Source: Anaerolineae bacterium
GTDB lineage: Bacteria; Chloroflexota; Anaerolineae; Aggregatilineales; Phototrophicaceae
Assembly (NCBI GenBank): GCA_020848855.1
Contig: JADLHH010000069.1
Location: 1-19,837 of the forward strand
Direction: 5' to 3'
Length of the DNA: 19,837 bases
Numbering within the stretch: position 1 is the first letter of the stretch; every line of letters begins with the position of its first letter. The notes under the pieces were generated by a model. That model worked only from the letters and a program-made list of their open reading frames with translations, was not told the origin of the DNA and searched no databases. Positions 1-7,378 of the stretch are shown here, in pieces. The position numbers and the translations under genes were made by a program.

Positions 1-1106
1 GTGCGCAGCAGATCGTCCTGCGCCGCGCCCTCGTCGAACAGCGGCGACGCCTCGGCGACATACGGATTGATCCACAGGCAGACTGTGATCCCCTTGTCGT
101 GGATGCGCTTCAGCAGTCCCGCCGGGTCGGGGACGCTGCGCTCGTCCCAGATCAGGCTGATCCACGTCAGTTCCTTCATCCAGAAGCAGTCGAAGTGAAA
201 GACCGTGATCGGGATGCCCTCGGCTTCCATGCGCTCGATATTGGACATGATGGTCGCTTCGTCGTAGCTGGTCTGGAACGAGGTGGACAGCCACAACCCG
301 AATGACCATTCCGGCAGCGTCGCCGGACGCCCGCTGAGGGCGGTGTACTGCTCCAGCGCAGCTTTCATCGTCGGACCGCCGAACACATAGTAGTCGAGGC
401 TGTGTCCCTCGACACTAAACTGCACGCGCCCGACCCAGTGCGATTCGATCTCGTACGAAACGCGACCGGGATGGTTGACCAGCACGCCGTAGCCCCGGCT
501 GGTGAGGTAGAACGGCACGTTCTTGTAGGCGAGTTCGGTGCGTGTGCCGCCGTCCTCGTTCCACGAGTCGAGCGCCTGCCCGTTCTTGACGAACGGACCG
601 AATTTCTCGCCCAGCCCGTAGACGGTCTCGCCCGGCTGGAGCGACAACTGCTCGCGCAGATAGGTTTTTCCGCCCTGATTGAACAGCCCAGTTGCGCGCT
701 GCTCGCTGGCGGTCAGCGGCTGACCGTCGCGGTCGAACGTGAATCCCCACTCACCGCCGATAGTCGGCGCGACGACCTTCAGGCTGCCCGCCTGCAGCCA
801 CGCCTGATGGTCGTCCTTGCCGGTGCGAACGTCGGGGTTCGTCCGCGCGTAGTCGAGGTCGAAAGCAGGGGTCTGCGGCTTTTGCCCCTTGAAATGCGTA
901 AGCTGCACGCGAATGACGTTCGGCATGGGCGATGTGAAGCGCGCCGTGATGGTTGTGCCGTGAATGTAGTCGTTGCGCACGCGAATCTGATGGTTATGCC
1001 CAGTGACGACCAGCGCGTCCGGCTCGACCCGGACATCGACAATCGTCAGCGGGTGAATCGCTTCGGTGCCGGCGAGCAACTGCCAGTAACCGTGATCGAA
1101 TTTCAT
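1..1106 (-). CDS. yicI: Alpha-xylosidase, GH31, YicI type (N-terminal half; runs off the left edge)
   Basis: This enzyme should release alpha-linked xylose from the non-reducing end of xyloside or xyloglucan-type oligosaccharides in the cytoplasm. The ATG at 1106 follows a GGGAGAG ribosome site and gives the opening MKFDHGYWQLL. About 368 codons are in the window, compared with roughly 770 residues for E. coli YicI. Visible are the N-terminal beta domain, the stretch YGLGEKFG...WNEDGGT...AYKNVPFYLTSRGYGV, and the start of the catalytic barrel. HFDCFWMK falls at residues 304-311, so Cys307 and Phe308 coincide in number with the YicI residues linked to alpha-xylosidase specificity. The fragment ends after CLWINPYVAEASPLFDEG, before the catalytic nucleophile (KTDFGE in YicI), so catalytic competence cannot be judged. 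It is the last visible gene of the minus-strand operon, 112 bp after a permease. The family call is strong; the substrate is inferred from the motif and context. Confidence 0.93.
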   Translation of the reverse strand, partial: MKFDHGYWQLLAGTEAIHPLTIVDVRVEPDALVVTGHNHQIRVRNDYIHGTTITARFTSPMPNVIRVQLTHFKGQKPQTPAFDLDYARTNPDVRTGKDDHQAWLQAGSLKVVAPTIGGEWGFTFDRDGQPLTASEQRATGLFNQGGKTYLREQLSLQPGETVYGLGEKFGPFVKNGQALDSWNEDGGTRTELAYKNVPFYLTSRGYGVLVNHPGRVSYEIESHWVGRVQFSVEGHSLDYYVFGGPTMKAALEQYTALSGRPATLPEWSFGLWLSTSFQTSYDEATIMSNIERMEAEGIPITVFHFDCFWMKELTWISLIWDERSVPDPAGLLKRIHDKGITVCLWINPYVAEASPLFDEGAAQDDLLR

Positions 1107-1140
1107 GGTGCTCTCCCTGTGGGAATGAGAATGATGCCTG

Positions 1141-1168
1141 CTGCTGCCTGTGGTTGGCGCGGCAGCAG
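1141..1168 (-). other. Intercistronic hairpin before the alpha-xylosidase gene
   Basis: CTGCTGCC at 1141-1148 pairs perfectly with GGCAGCAG at 1161-1168 around a 12-nt loop. It lies in the 112-bp gap between the permease stop (1219) and the xylosidase start (1106). No T-tract follows in the minus-strand direction, so it looks like an mRNA processing or stability element or a weak attenuator rather than a full terminator. Confidence 0.4.
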
Positions 1169-1218
1169 TACCGACGTGAGCGCAGCCGATCAGTCAGCCG
1201 CGCTCCGCGAGTTGCCCG

Positions 1219-2088
1219 TTATTTGATGCTGCCGGCGGTCACGCCGCGCGTCAGGGTGCGCTGGAACAGCACGAAGAAGATCACGCAGGGCAGCAGACCG
1301 AGCAGCGCCGAGGCGCTGGAAGTCGTCGCATCCATGTTGAACTGACCCTGCAGGACGGCAATCGCCAGCGGCACGGTCTGTTTCGAGGTCGAGACGAGCA
1401 GCACCATCGGCAGGAAGAATTCGTTCCACGTCCAGATGAAGAAGAATACGAACAGCACCGACAGCGACGGCATGGTGATCGGTACGACGACGCGCACCAG
1501 AAGCTGCAGCTTGGTGCAGCCGTCGCTGATGGCGGCTTCGACGATCTCGCGCGGGAACGAGTTGAAGACCGACGACAGCAAATACGTGCCAAACGCGCTC
1601 TGGATGACCGAAAGCACGATGATCACGGCAATCTGCGAGTTGTAGATGCCCAGAAACTTGGCGAAATAGTACAGCGGGTATGCCAGCGCTTCCTGCGGCA
1701 GCGTGTTCGCCATCAGGAAGAAGACGAGCAGGACGACCCGCCCCCGCACGCGCCCGATGCCGAGCGCGAAGGCGTTCAGCAGCGACAGAATGACACCGAT
1801 CACCGAGACGCTCAGACTGATGACCGTGCTGTTCACCAGCTTGTTGGTGAAATCGACCCGATTCCAGAAGTCGATCAACCCCTGAATATAGACGCCCTGC
1901 GGCAGGCTGAGCGGTCCGTTGTTGGCGTACTCGGTCGGCGACTTGATCGCGTTGATGACGATGATCACGAAGGGGAACAGCATCAACAGCAGAAACACGA
2001 TCAACGCCGCCAGCGCCAGATAGTCAACCAGCCGCTTCGGGTTCTCGGAACGGGCGGGCAGGCGGCGGGATAAGACGCTAGCTGACAT
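1219..2088 (-). CDS. Sugar ABC transporter permease, MalG type (CUT1)
   Basis: This is the second membrane subunit of the Region A importer. The 289-aa protein has a cytoplasmic N-terminus and a first membrane segment at about residues 22-48. About six hydrophobic helices in all are spread to near the C-terminus. The coupling loop has the canonical EAA signature, EAAISDG at 184-190, followed by VRVVVPITMP. This is where an ATPase docks. The ATG at 2088 overlaps the end of the partner permease gene by 11 bp and is preceded by AGGAG at good spacing, which indicates translational coupling. The substrate is probably an alpha-xyloside because a YicI-type enzyme follows in the same operon. No cognate ATPase lies in this operon. 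Confidence 0.93.
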   Translation of the reverse strand: MSASVLSRRLPARSENPKRLVDYLALAALIVFLLLMLFPFVIIVINAIKSPTEYANNGPLSLPQGVYIQGLIDFWNRVDFTNKLVNSTVISLSVSVIGVILSLLNAFALGIGRVRGRVVLLVFFLMANTLPQEALAYPLYYFAKFLGIYNSQIAVIIVLSVIQSAFGTYLLSSVFNSFPREIVEAAISDGCTKLQLLVRVVVPITMPSLSVLFVFFFIWTWNEFFLPMVLLVSTSKQTVPLAIAVLQGQFNMDATTSSASALLGLLPCVIFFVLFQRTLTRGVTAGSIK

Positions 2089-3040
2089 CTTTGCGCTCCT
2101 GTCGGTTCTGCACGACGATGAAGATCGCCGTCACGACCACGATGATGATCGTCATCAGCGTCGAGATCGTCGCGCCGTAGCCGACATTGGCTTTCTCGAA
2201 GAAGTTCTGATAGGCGAAGTAGGAGGGGACAATGGTCGCGCGCCCCGGACCGCCGCGCGTGAGGACGAAAATCTGCGCGAACACCTTCAGCGCGTGGATG
2301 ATCGTCATCAGCACGACGACCATGATCTCCGGGCGGATGAGGTGGACGGTGATGTAAAAGAAGCGCTGCAGCCACGTCGCGCCGTCCACTGCCGCCGCTT
2401 CGTAGAGCGTCGGATCGACACGCTGGAGCGCCGCCATGAAGATCACCAGTGGGTAGCCCAACTGGAACCAGATCATAATGCCCATGACCGAGAGCATCGC
2501 CGTCGAAGCATCGCCCAGCCAGTTATGCGCCAGCGACGACAGCCCGACTGAATCGAGCAGGTAATTCAGCGCGCCCCAGTTGGGCTGCAAAATCCAGCGC
2601 CAGACAACCCCGGCGATGGCGACCGGGAGCACCTGCGGCAGGTAGAACCCGCTGCGAAAGATGCTGGCGGTCGTCGTGCCGAATTTGGTGACGATGAAGT
2701 CGAACAGGAAGGTCGCCAGAAACAAGCCGAGGATCGTCGGGATGACCGTCATGGCGATGATCATCGCCAGGTTGTTCTGGAACGATGCCCAGAAGGTGGC
2801 ATCGGAGAACGCTTTCTCGTAGTTGGCGAGTCCGACCCATTCCGGCGCGGCGATGCCGTTCCATTTGGTGAAACTCGCGCCGACGTTCACGAGGAATGGA
2901 ATGATGATTACCAGCGTGAGCGCCAGCGCGCCGGGCAGCAGAAAGACCCCGTACCCGCGATTCAGCAAGTTCGGCTTGGCAGCCACCGCCGAACCGGCTC
3001 CGGTTCGCTGGGTGGCAGGATTTGAGTGGATGTACGCCAT
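2078..3040 (-). CDS. Sugar ABC transporter permease, MalF/UgpA type (CUT1)
   Basis: This is the first membrane subunit of the Region A importer, 320 aa from the ATG at 3040. Hydrophobic helices begin at about residue 30 (GVFLLPGALALTLVIIIPF). The coupling loop is canonical, EAAAVDGATW at 214-223. The C-terminal part contains LTRGGPG, common in MalF-type permeases. The frame stays open upstream to a GTG at 3064. I prefer 3040 because GGAAAG lies just before it, while the upstream GTG sits inside a strong hairpin with no ribosome site. It lies 70 bp after the binding-protein gene and overlaps the next permease by 11 bp. Function at family level is secure; the sugar is inferred from the neighbouring xylosidase. 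Confidence 0.92.
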   Translation of the reverse strand: MAYIHSNPATQRTGAGSAVAAKPNLLNRGYGVFLLPGALALTLVIIIPFLVNVGASFTKWNGIAAPEWVGLANYEKAFSDATFWASFQNNLAMIIAMTVIPTILGLFLATFLFDFIVTKFGTTTASIFRSGFYLPQVLPVAIAGVVWRWILQPNWGALNYLLDSVGLSSLAHNWLGDASTAMLSVMGIMIWFQLGYPLVIFMAALQRVDPTLYEAAAVDGATWLQRFFYITVHLIRPEIMVVVLMTIIHALKVFAQIFVLTRGGPGRATIVPSYFAYQNFFEKANVGYGATISTLMTIIIVVVTAIFIVVQNRQERKDVS

Positions 3041-3055
3041 GAGCTTTCCAAAATC

Positions 3056-3088
3056 GGGCAGCACCCCCGACGAGCGGGAGCGCTGCCC
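3056..3088 (-). other. Strong hairpin between binding-protein and permease genes
   Basis: GGGCAGC at 3056-3062 pairs with GCTGCCC at 3082-3088, and an inner CCCG/CGGG stem extends it after a short mismatch. It occupies most of the 70-bp gap after the binding-protein stop (3111). No T-tract follows on the minus strand. In many sugar importer operons a hairpin here protects the upstream mRNA, so that binding protein is made in excess over permease; that role is inferred for this one. Confidence 0.6.
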
Positions 3089-3110
3089 ATGAGTGTTTAC
3101 CGGGGCGGGG

Positions 3111-4388
3111 TTATTCGGTGACCGACTCGCGGTATTCGAAGTATGGCGCGGCGATGAAGTCGAGCATCTGATCCGTCGTCATCGTCCCGGCGATCAGTTC
3201 CTGCACGCCGGAGACCAGCACGTCGTAATAACCGGGCGCGGGCCAATCGGGATAGAAGGCGATGCCGTCCGTCTCGCCAATCGCGTTGAAATTGGCGATC
3301 AGGTCACGAATCTGCGGGTCGGTGATCGCTTCGGGGTCGGCGTTGATCGGGATGCCGCCGGCGTTGCCGAGGATCGCCTGAATTTCGGGCGATAGGGTAA
3401 TGTCGATGAAGTCGTATGCCAGTTCGGCGTTCTTCGAATTGCTCGGCACGACCCACAGGTTGCCACCGGAACCGGGATGCAGGGTGTTGCCGGGGAACAG
3501 GAACGTGCCCCACTGGAAGCCCGTGATCTCGGTCATGAAGCGCCCGTACCACCAGCTCCCGGTGATGACCATCGGGTACTGACCGTTCTCGAAGGCGACG
3601 CCCATATCTTCGGCGGGCATCCCGGTCGAGTTCGGGTCGATGTAACCCTTGGCGACCCAGTCCGCCATCTTTTCCGCGCCGTAGGTGAATTCGGGACCGT
3701 GGAAGTCCACGTCGCCCTGGTACAGTTGATAGGCGTTCACCCAGTCACGATTCGCCTGGCTCAGCACCAGTTCGTAGAAAATCTGCTGCGCGGGATATTC
3801 GCTCGCGCCGGTCGCCAGCGGGATGATCCCCTGCGCGACGAAAGCGTCCATCACGGCTTCGAATTCCTCGAAGGTCGTCGGGACTTCGATACCGTACTGT
3901 TCGAACATATCCTTGTTGTAGTACACCATGACGTATTCGCCATAGTTGGTGACGCCGTACCACGCGCCGGAACCCATCACGCCGTTTTCATAGCGCGAGG
4001 TTGTCTGCAAGCCGGTGCTGAGGATTTGATCCCAGCCGCGCTCGGTTGCCGCCGCGGTGAGGTCGGTGAGCAGCCCCTGCTGCGCGAGGAAGCCCGCCGT
4101 CGCATTACCCTTGTTGTATTCCATGATGTCCGGCGCTTCGTCCGAGTTGAGGATCATCGGCGCGGTCTGACGGATTTCCTCGAAACCGCGCTGTTCGAAC
4201 TCGATGGTCACGTCGGGGTGCATTTCCTGGAACTGGGCGATTGCCGCATCCCAGGCGATACCCATCGCGCCGGTCGGTGACTCGTAGTGCCAAATCTTGA
4301 AGGTCGTTCCCTCTTGGGCGAGGGCAGGCTGGAAGGCGAGCGCCATCAAAGCGATGAGCGGGAGCAGGTAGGCAAGTTTTCTATACAT
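3111..4388 (-). CDS. Extracellular sugar-binding protein, family 1 (CUT1 importer)
   Basis: This protein captures the sugar and delivers it to the two downstream permeases. The ATG at 4388 follows GGAG and opens a Sec signal peptide (MYRKLAYLLPLIALMALAFQ), with likely cleavage after Ala24 in PALA-QEG. There is no lipobox cysteine. The mature part starts TTFKIWHYESPTG and carries features usual in this fold, including HPDVTIEFEQRG, PDIMEYNKGN, VYYNKDMFEQYGIEVPTTFEEFEAVMDAF and ITGSWWYGRF. The 425-aa length is normal. The open frame continues upstream to 4892, but that part overlaps the regulator gene out of frame and lies before the signal peptide, so it is not coding. It lies 86 bp after the LacI-type gene, probably in one transcript. 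Ligand specificity cannot be read from sequence; alpha-xyloside oligosaccharides are likely from context. Confidence 0.93.
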   Translation of the reverse strand: MYRKLAYLLPLIALMALAFQPALAQEGTTFKIWHYESPTGAMGIAWDAAIAQFQEMHPDVTIEFEQRGFEEIRQTAPMILNSDEAPDIMEYNKGNATAGFLAQQGLLTDLTAAATERGWDQILSTGLQTTSRYENGVMGSGAWYGVTNYGEYVMVYYNKDMFEQYGIEVPTTFEEFEAVMDAFVAQGIIPLATGASEYPAQQIFYELVLSQANRDWVNAYQLYQGDVDFHGPEFTYGAEKMADWVAKGYIDPNSTGMPAEDMGVAFENGQYPMVITGSWWYGRFMTEITGFQWGTFLFPGNTLHPGSGGNLWVVPSNSKNAELAYDFIDITLSPEIQAILGNAGGIPINADPEAITDPQIRDLIANFNAIGETDGIAFYPDWPAPGYYDVLVSGVQELIAGTMTTDQMLDFIAAPYFEYRESVTE

Positions 4389-4474
4389 GTTGCATCTCCA
4401 TGCTGAAAAAAGTTGTGAGCGGTGGTGCAGATAAGCCTCGTTCGTGCGAATAGACCCTCCCTTCCTAAATTGGC

Positions 4475-5533
4475 TCAGGTCGAACGGACTGCGGCGCTGC
4501 TGCCCCCCGCGACCAGCGGCGGAATCACCAGCTCCTGTTCGGGTTTGGCGAGTTCTCCATTGATCGTGCGGATCAGCATATCGACCGCGCGATACCCCAT
4601 CGTGTACGCAGGAAATTGGATATGCGTCATAGGCGGTGAACAAAGCTGCGCGATGCCCTCGGTCATCAGGGGGACGACAGAAAAATCGTCCGGCACGCGC
4701 CGCCCACGCTGGTTGAGCGCCTGAACGATGCGCAGCGCGGCAAGCTCGTGGGTGGTCACAATCGCGGTGAGATCGGGGGTTTCGTCGAGCAGCGCGAGCG
4801 TCGCGTCGAACATATCCTGCCCGGCATAGCGAACCTCGCGGTAATGCGGCGCGAGGTTGTGCCGCTCCAGCGACTGCTGGTAGCCTTCCCACCCGCGTAC
4901 CGCCGGACCATAGCCGCGCTCGCGCAGTTCGGCGGGCAGCGCCAGAAAGCCGATCCGGCGATGTCCACCTTCGACGACGTGGTCGAACGCCGCTTCGACG
5001 GCGGCTTTGAAGTCGAGGTCGATGAAGCTCAGCCCGGTGTTGTCGGCGCAGTGACCGATCATCACGAAGGGATAGCCGTTTTCGCGCAGGAGATCGACCC
5101 GCCAGTCGTGCAGGTTGATCTGCATCAGCACGACGCCATCGACCTGATTGCTGCGATACAGGCTGAGTAGGTTGTGCTCGTTGACCGTGAGGGTGTGCAG
5201 GTTGAAGAAAAAATTCTGGTCGCCGGACGCGGCTGCAGCGCCGAGGATGAACTCGGTCTCCAGCGCGTTGTAGGTCAGTTCGCCGGCGTGCTTGAGCGGA
5301 AACAGCAGCGCGATGTTGCGAGTCTTTCCGGCGCGCAGGCGCTGCGCCTGCGCGTGCGGGGTGAAGCCGAGCCGCTCGATGACCGCCTGCACCCGCGCGC
5401 GTGTTTCGGCGGCGACGTGCGGCTTGTCGTTGAGAATCCGCGAGACGGTAGGAACCGAGACGCCCGCTTCGCGCGCGACATCCGCAATCGTGATTTCGAA
5501 GGAGTTTCGGGGAGAGCGGCGCGTATTCGGCAT
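4475..5533 (-). CDS. LacI-family transcriptional regulator of the xyloside operon
   Basis: This is a sugar-responsive DNA-binding protein of 352 aa, the usual LacI/PurR length. The helix-turn-helix is at residues 15-35 (ITIADVAREAGVSVPTVSRIL). A hinge helix follows (FTPHAQAQRLRAGKT), then a periplasmic-binding-protein-like effector domain from about residue 72. It is the first gene of the operon for binding protein, two permeases and alpha-xylosidase, so the ligand is probably the imported sugar or its hydrolysis product. A cluster of TGATAACG half-sites covers its own promoter, which points to autorepression. The ATG at 5533 has only a weak ribosome site, which would keep regulator levels low; the protein aligns from this start with a short basic N-terminal tail. 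Confidence 0.95.
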   Translation of the reverse strand: MPNTRRSPRNSFEITIADVAREAGVSVPTVSRILNDKPHVAAETRARVQAVIERLGFTPHAQAQRLRAGKTRNIALLFPLKHAGELTYNALETEFILGAAAASGDQNFFFNLHTLTVNEHNLLSLYRSNQVDGVVLMQINLHDWRVDLLRENGYPFVMIGHCADNTGLSFIDLDFKAAVEAAFDHVVEGGHRRIGFLALPAELRERGYGPAVRGWEGYQQSLERHNLAPHYREVRYAGQDMFDATLALLDETPDLTAIVTTHELAALRIVQALNQRGRRVPDDFSVVPLMTEGIAQLCSPPMTHIQFPAYTMGYRAVDMLIRTINGELAKPEQELVIPPLVAGGSSAAVRST

Positions 5534-5552
5534 GGCGTAACCGGTCTAAAAT

Positions 5553-5586
5553 CGTTATCAGATATCGTTATCTGATAACGTTATCA
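5553..5586. promoter_or_regulatory. LacI-type operator cluster (TGATAACG half-sites)
   Basis: TGATAACGTTATCA at 5573-5586 is a perfect 14-bp palindrome with the central CG step typical of LacI-family operators. A second, overlapping inverted repeat has 12-bp perfect arms, CGTTATCAGATA at 5553-5564 and TATCTGATAACG at 5569-5580, around TCGT. Four CGTTATC-type half-sites are therefore packed into 34 bp, starting 20 bp upstream of the regulator gene. The regulator at 4475-5533 is the obvious candidate to bind here. Confidence 0.82.
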
Positions 5587-5606
5587 CCCCGACCTTGCAT
5601 CGTCAA
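5578..5606 (-). promoter_or_regulatory. Promoter of the minus-strand xyloside operon
   Basis: On the minus strand TTGACG (5601-5606) is followed after exactly 17 bp by TAACGT (5578-5583). The -35 is near consensus; the -10 is a weaker match but keeps the key TA...T positions. The -10 lies inside the operator palindrome, so bound repressor would exclude RNA polymerase. Transcription would begin near 5571, giving a leader of about 38 nt before the regulator ATG. Confidence 0.6.
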
Positions 5607-5721
5607 ATTTTGGTGTCGATCGTCACATTTTCGCAGATCGGTGCGGCGAAACGATAGCGGATCGGGTTTGGGTGGCGGTAGAGACGCGCCGGTGTTTGCG
5701 GGTTAGCGACGGGCGCTTTTC

Positions 5722-5750
5722 TTGACTCTCTGACCAATTCGGATTATATT
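5722..5750 (+). promoter_or_regulatory. Near-consensus sigma-70-type promoter of the CUT2 importer operon
   Basis: TTGACT at 5722-5727 and TATATT at 5745-5750 are separated by exactly 17 bp, matching five of six consensus bases in each box. Transcription would start near 5757, giving a leader of about 123 nt before the ATPase ATG at 5880. Such a strong core promoter usually needs repression, and a tandem repeat lies just downstream. Confidence 0.7.
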
Positions 5751-5751
5751 T

Positions 5752-5776
5752 CATACGTTTGCTGCATACGATTGCT
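5752..5776 (+). repeat. Tandem 12-bp direct repeat at the transcription start (possible operator)
   Basis: CATACGTTTGCT (5752-5763) and CATACGATTGCT (5765-5776) match at 11 of 12 bases with a 13-bp period. They begin 1 bp after the -10 box and span the predicted start site. This placement fits a repressor site, perhaps for the second LacI-type regulator encoded at 9698, but a direct rather than inverted repeat is unusual for that family. Confidence 0.45.
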
Positions 5777-5879
5777 CGCTAAAAAATATCTGCACATAAT
5801 TTACCTGCCGGCTGTGCCAACACGGCGTGAGCTGGCGCACGCTGCTGAAGAATAGTGTTTTTCAAAATATGAGGTTTGC

Positions 5880-7370
5880 ATGACGCTCGTTCTGGAAGCG
5901 GTTGGCATCACCAAAGAATTCCCCGGCACGCGCGCGCTGGACAACGTTCATCTGGAACTGGAAGCCGGTGAAATCCACGCAGTCATCGGCGAGAATGGCG
6001 CGGGCAAAAGCACGCTGATGAAAATTCTCGCCGGGATCGAAACCCCCGATTCGGGCGAGATTCGTTTTCAGGGACGCCCGGCACGGTTCGCCAGCCCGCG
6101 CGAAGCCAACCTGCTCGGCATCGCCCTGGTGCATCAGGAACTCAGTCTCGTCCCGCCGCTGACTGTTGCCGAGAATATCTTCCCCGGTCGGCTGCCCACC
6201 AATGCCTTGGGGCTTGTCCGCTACGGCGCGCTCTTTCAACAGGCGGAACGCCTGCTGCAGGCGCTCAACGTTGCCGTCGACCCGCGCACGCCGGTCGAAC
6301 GGCTTTCGATTGCGCGTCGGCAGCTTGTCGAGATCACCAAGGCGCTGTCGCTGGACTGCAAAGTGCTGATTCTCGACGAACCCACGTCGGCGCTGACCGA
6401 CAGCGAAGCCAACCTGCTGCTGGACTTCCTGCGGCGGCTGGCGAGCGACGGCGTCAGCATCCTGTACATCAGCCACAAGATCAAGGAAGTGTTCGCCCTC
6501 GCCGACCGAGTGACGGTGCTGCGCGACGGACACTATGTTGGCACCGAGCGAATCAGCGAGACGAAGCCGGATCGCGTCATCCGCATGATGGTCGGGCGCG
6601 AACTGGGCGATATGTACCCGCCTAAAGCCAGCCACATCGGCGTTCCGCTGCTCGAAGTGCGTAACGTGCGCCTGCCGAATTCGACCGTCCGCAACAGTTT
6701 CACGCTGAATCGCGGCGAGGTGCTGGGAATCGCCGGGCTGCTCGGCTCCGGTCGCAGCGAGCTAGCCCGCGCGATCTTTGGCGTGGACCCCAAAGTGGAA
6801 GGCGACATCACCCTCGACGGCGTACCCGTCCACATTCATTCGTCGCAGGACGCGATCGCGCATGGCTTGGGCTATCTGCCGGAAGATCGCAAAGCCGGCG
6901 GGCTATTTCTGGAGATGAGCATCAAGCTGAACATCGAGTCCGCCGTCATCGACGCGGTGAGCCAGGGCGGGATGCTCGTCGCCAGCAAAGAGCGGGCGCT
7001 GGCACAGGGCTATGTGCGCCAGTTGAACATCAGCACCCCCGGTATCGAGCAGGAAGTGCGCCGTCTGAGCGGCGGCAACCAGCAGAAAACGCTGGTCGCC
7101 AAATGGCTGGCGATCAAGCCGAAAGTTCTGATCGTCGATGAGCCGACGCGTGGCATCGACGTTGGGGCGAAGAAAGAGATTTATCACCTGCTGCGCGAAC
7201 TTGCCGAAAGTGGTGTCGGCATCGTCATGATCTCGTCCGAACTGCCGGAAATCCTGGGCATGAGCGACCGCGTGCTGGTCATGCACGATGGCGCGCTGGT
7301 TGCCGAATACAGCGCGGCAGACGCCAGCGAAGAAAAGATTATCCGTTCCGCCAGTCATCCTCACGAGTGA
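5880..7370 (+). CDS. Sugar ABC transporter ATPase, RbsA/MglA/XylG type (CUT2)
   Basis: This protein powers the CUT2 importer and carries two ATPase domains in one chain of 496 aa, the normal length. Domain 1 has Walker A GENGAGKS (37-44), Q-loop Gln86, a divergent signature LSIARRQ (142-148), Walker B LILDEPT with Glu167, and switch His199. Domain 2 has GLLGSGRS (286-293) with Arg in place of the Walker A Lys, a full LSGGNQQK signature (396-403) and VLIVDEPT with Glu421. This mix is usual for the RbsA family. The ATG at 5880 follows GAGG. It is the first gene of the plus-strand operon and its TGA is 8 bp before the permease ATG. Similarity alone does not distinguish ribose, xylose, galactose or another sugar. 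Confidence 0.95.
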   Translation: MTLVLEAVGITKEFPGTRALDNVHLELEAGEIHAVIGENGAGKSTLMKILAGIETPDSGEIRFQGRPARFASPREANLLGIALVHQELSLVPPLTVAENIFPGRLPTNALGLVRYGALFQQAERLLQALNVAVDPRTPVERLSIARRQLVEITKALSLDCKVLILDEPTSALTDSEANLLLDFLRRLASDGVSILYISHKIKEVFALADRVTVLRDGHYVGTERISETKPDRVIRMMVGRELGDMYPPKASHIGVPLLEVRNVRLPNSTVRNSFTLNRGEVLGIAGLLGSGRSELARAIFGVDPKVEGDITLDGVPVHIHSSQDAIAHGLGYLPEDRKAGGLFLEMSIKLNIESAVIDAVSQGGMLVASKERALAQGYVRQLNISTPGIEQEVRRLSGGNQQKTLVAKWLAIKPKVLIVDEPTRGIDVGAKKEIYHLLRELAESGVGIVMISSELPEILGMSDRVLVMHDGALVAEYSAADASEEKIIRSASHPHE

Positions 7371-7378
7371 GACCGTCT

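Noticed and set aside
402..1226. Long plus-strand open frame antisense to the alpha-xylosidase
   Set aside because: Arg/Val-rich shadow of a well-supported GH31 gene; no recognisable domain and typical of high-GC antisense frames.
3041..3064. Alternative GTG start of the permease at 3064
   Set aside because: No ribosome site, and the codon lies inside a strong hairpin; the ATG at 3040 has GGAAAG before it.
4389..4892. N-terminal extension of the binding-protein reading frame up to 4892
   Set aside because: It overlaps the LacI-type gene out of frame, and a proper signal peptide with a ribosome site starts at 4388.
5825..5860. GCGTG/CACGC stem followed by TTTTT in the CUT2 leader, a possible attenuator
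   Set aside because: The stem is only 5 bp and the T-run starts about 17 bp after it, so it does not form a credible terminator.
5862..6635. 257-codon minus-strand open frame antisense to the CUT2 ATPase
   Set aside because: Shadow of the RbsA-type gene; no motif and no ribosome site worth noting.
142..7370. Divergent first signature motif (LSIARRQ) and Walker A Arg in the RbsA-type ATPase as a novelty
   Set aside because: Both are normal for the RbsA/MglA family, unlike the changes in the Region C ATPases.
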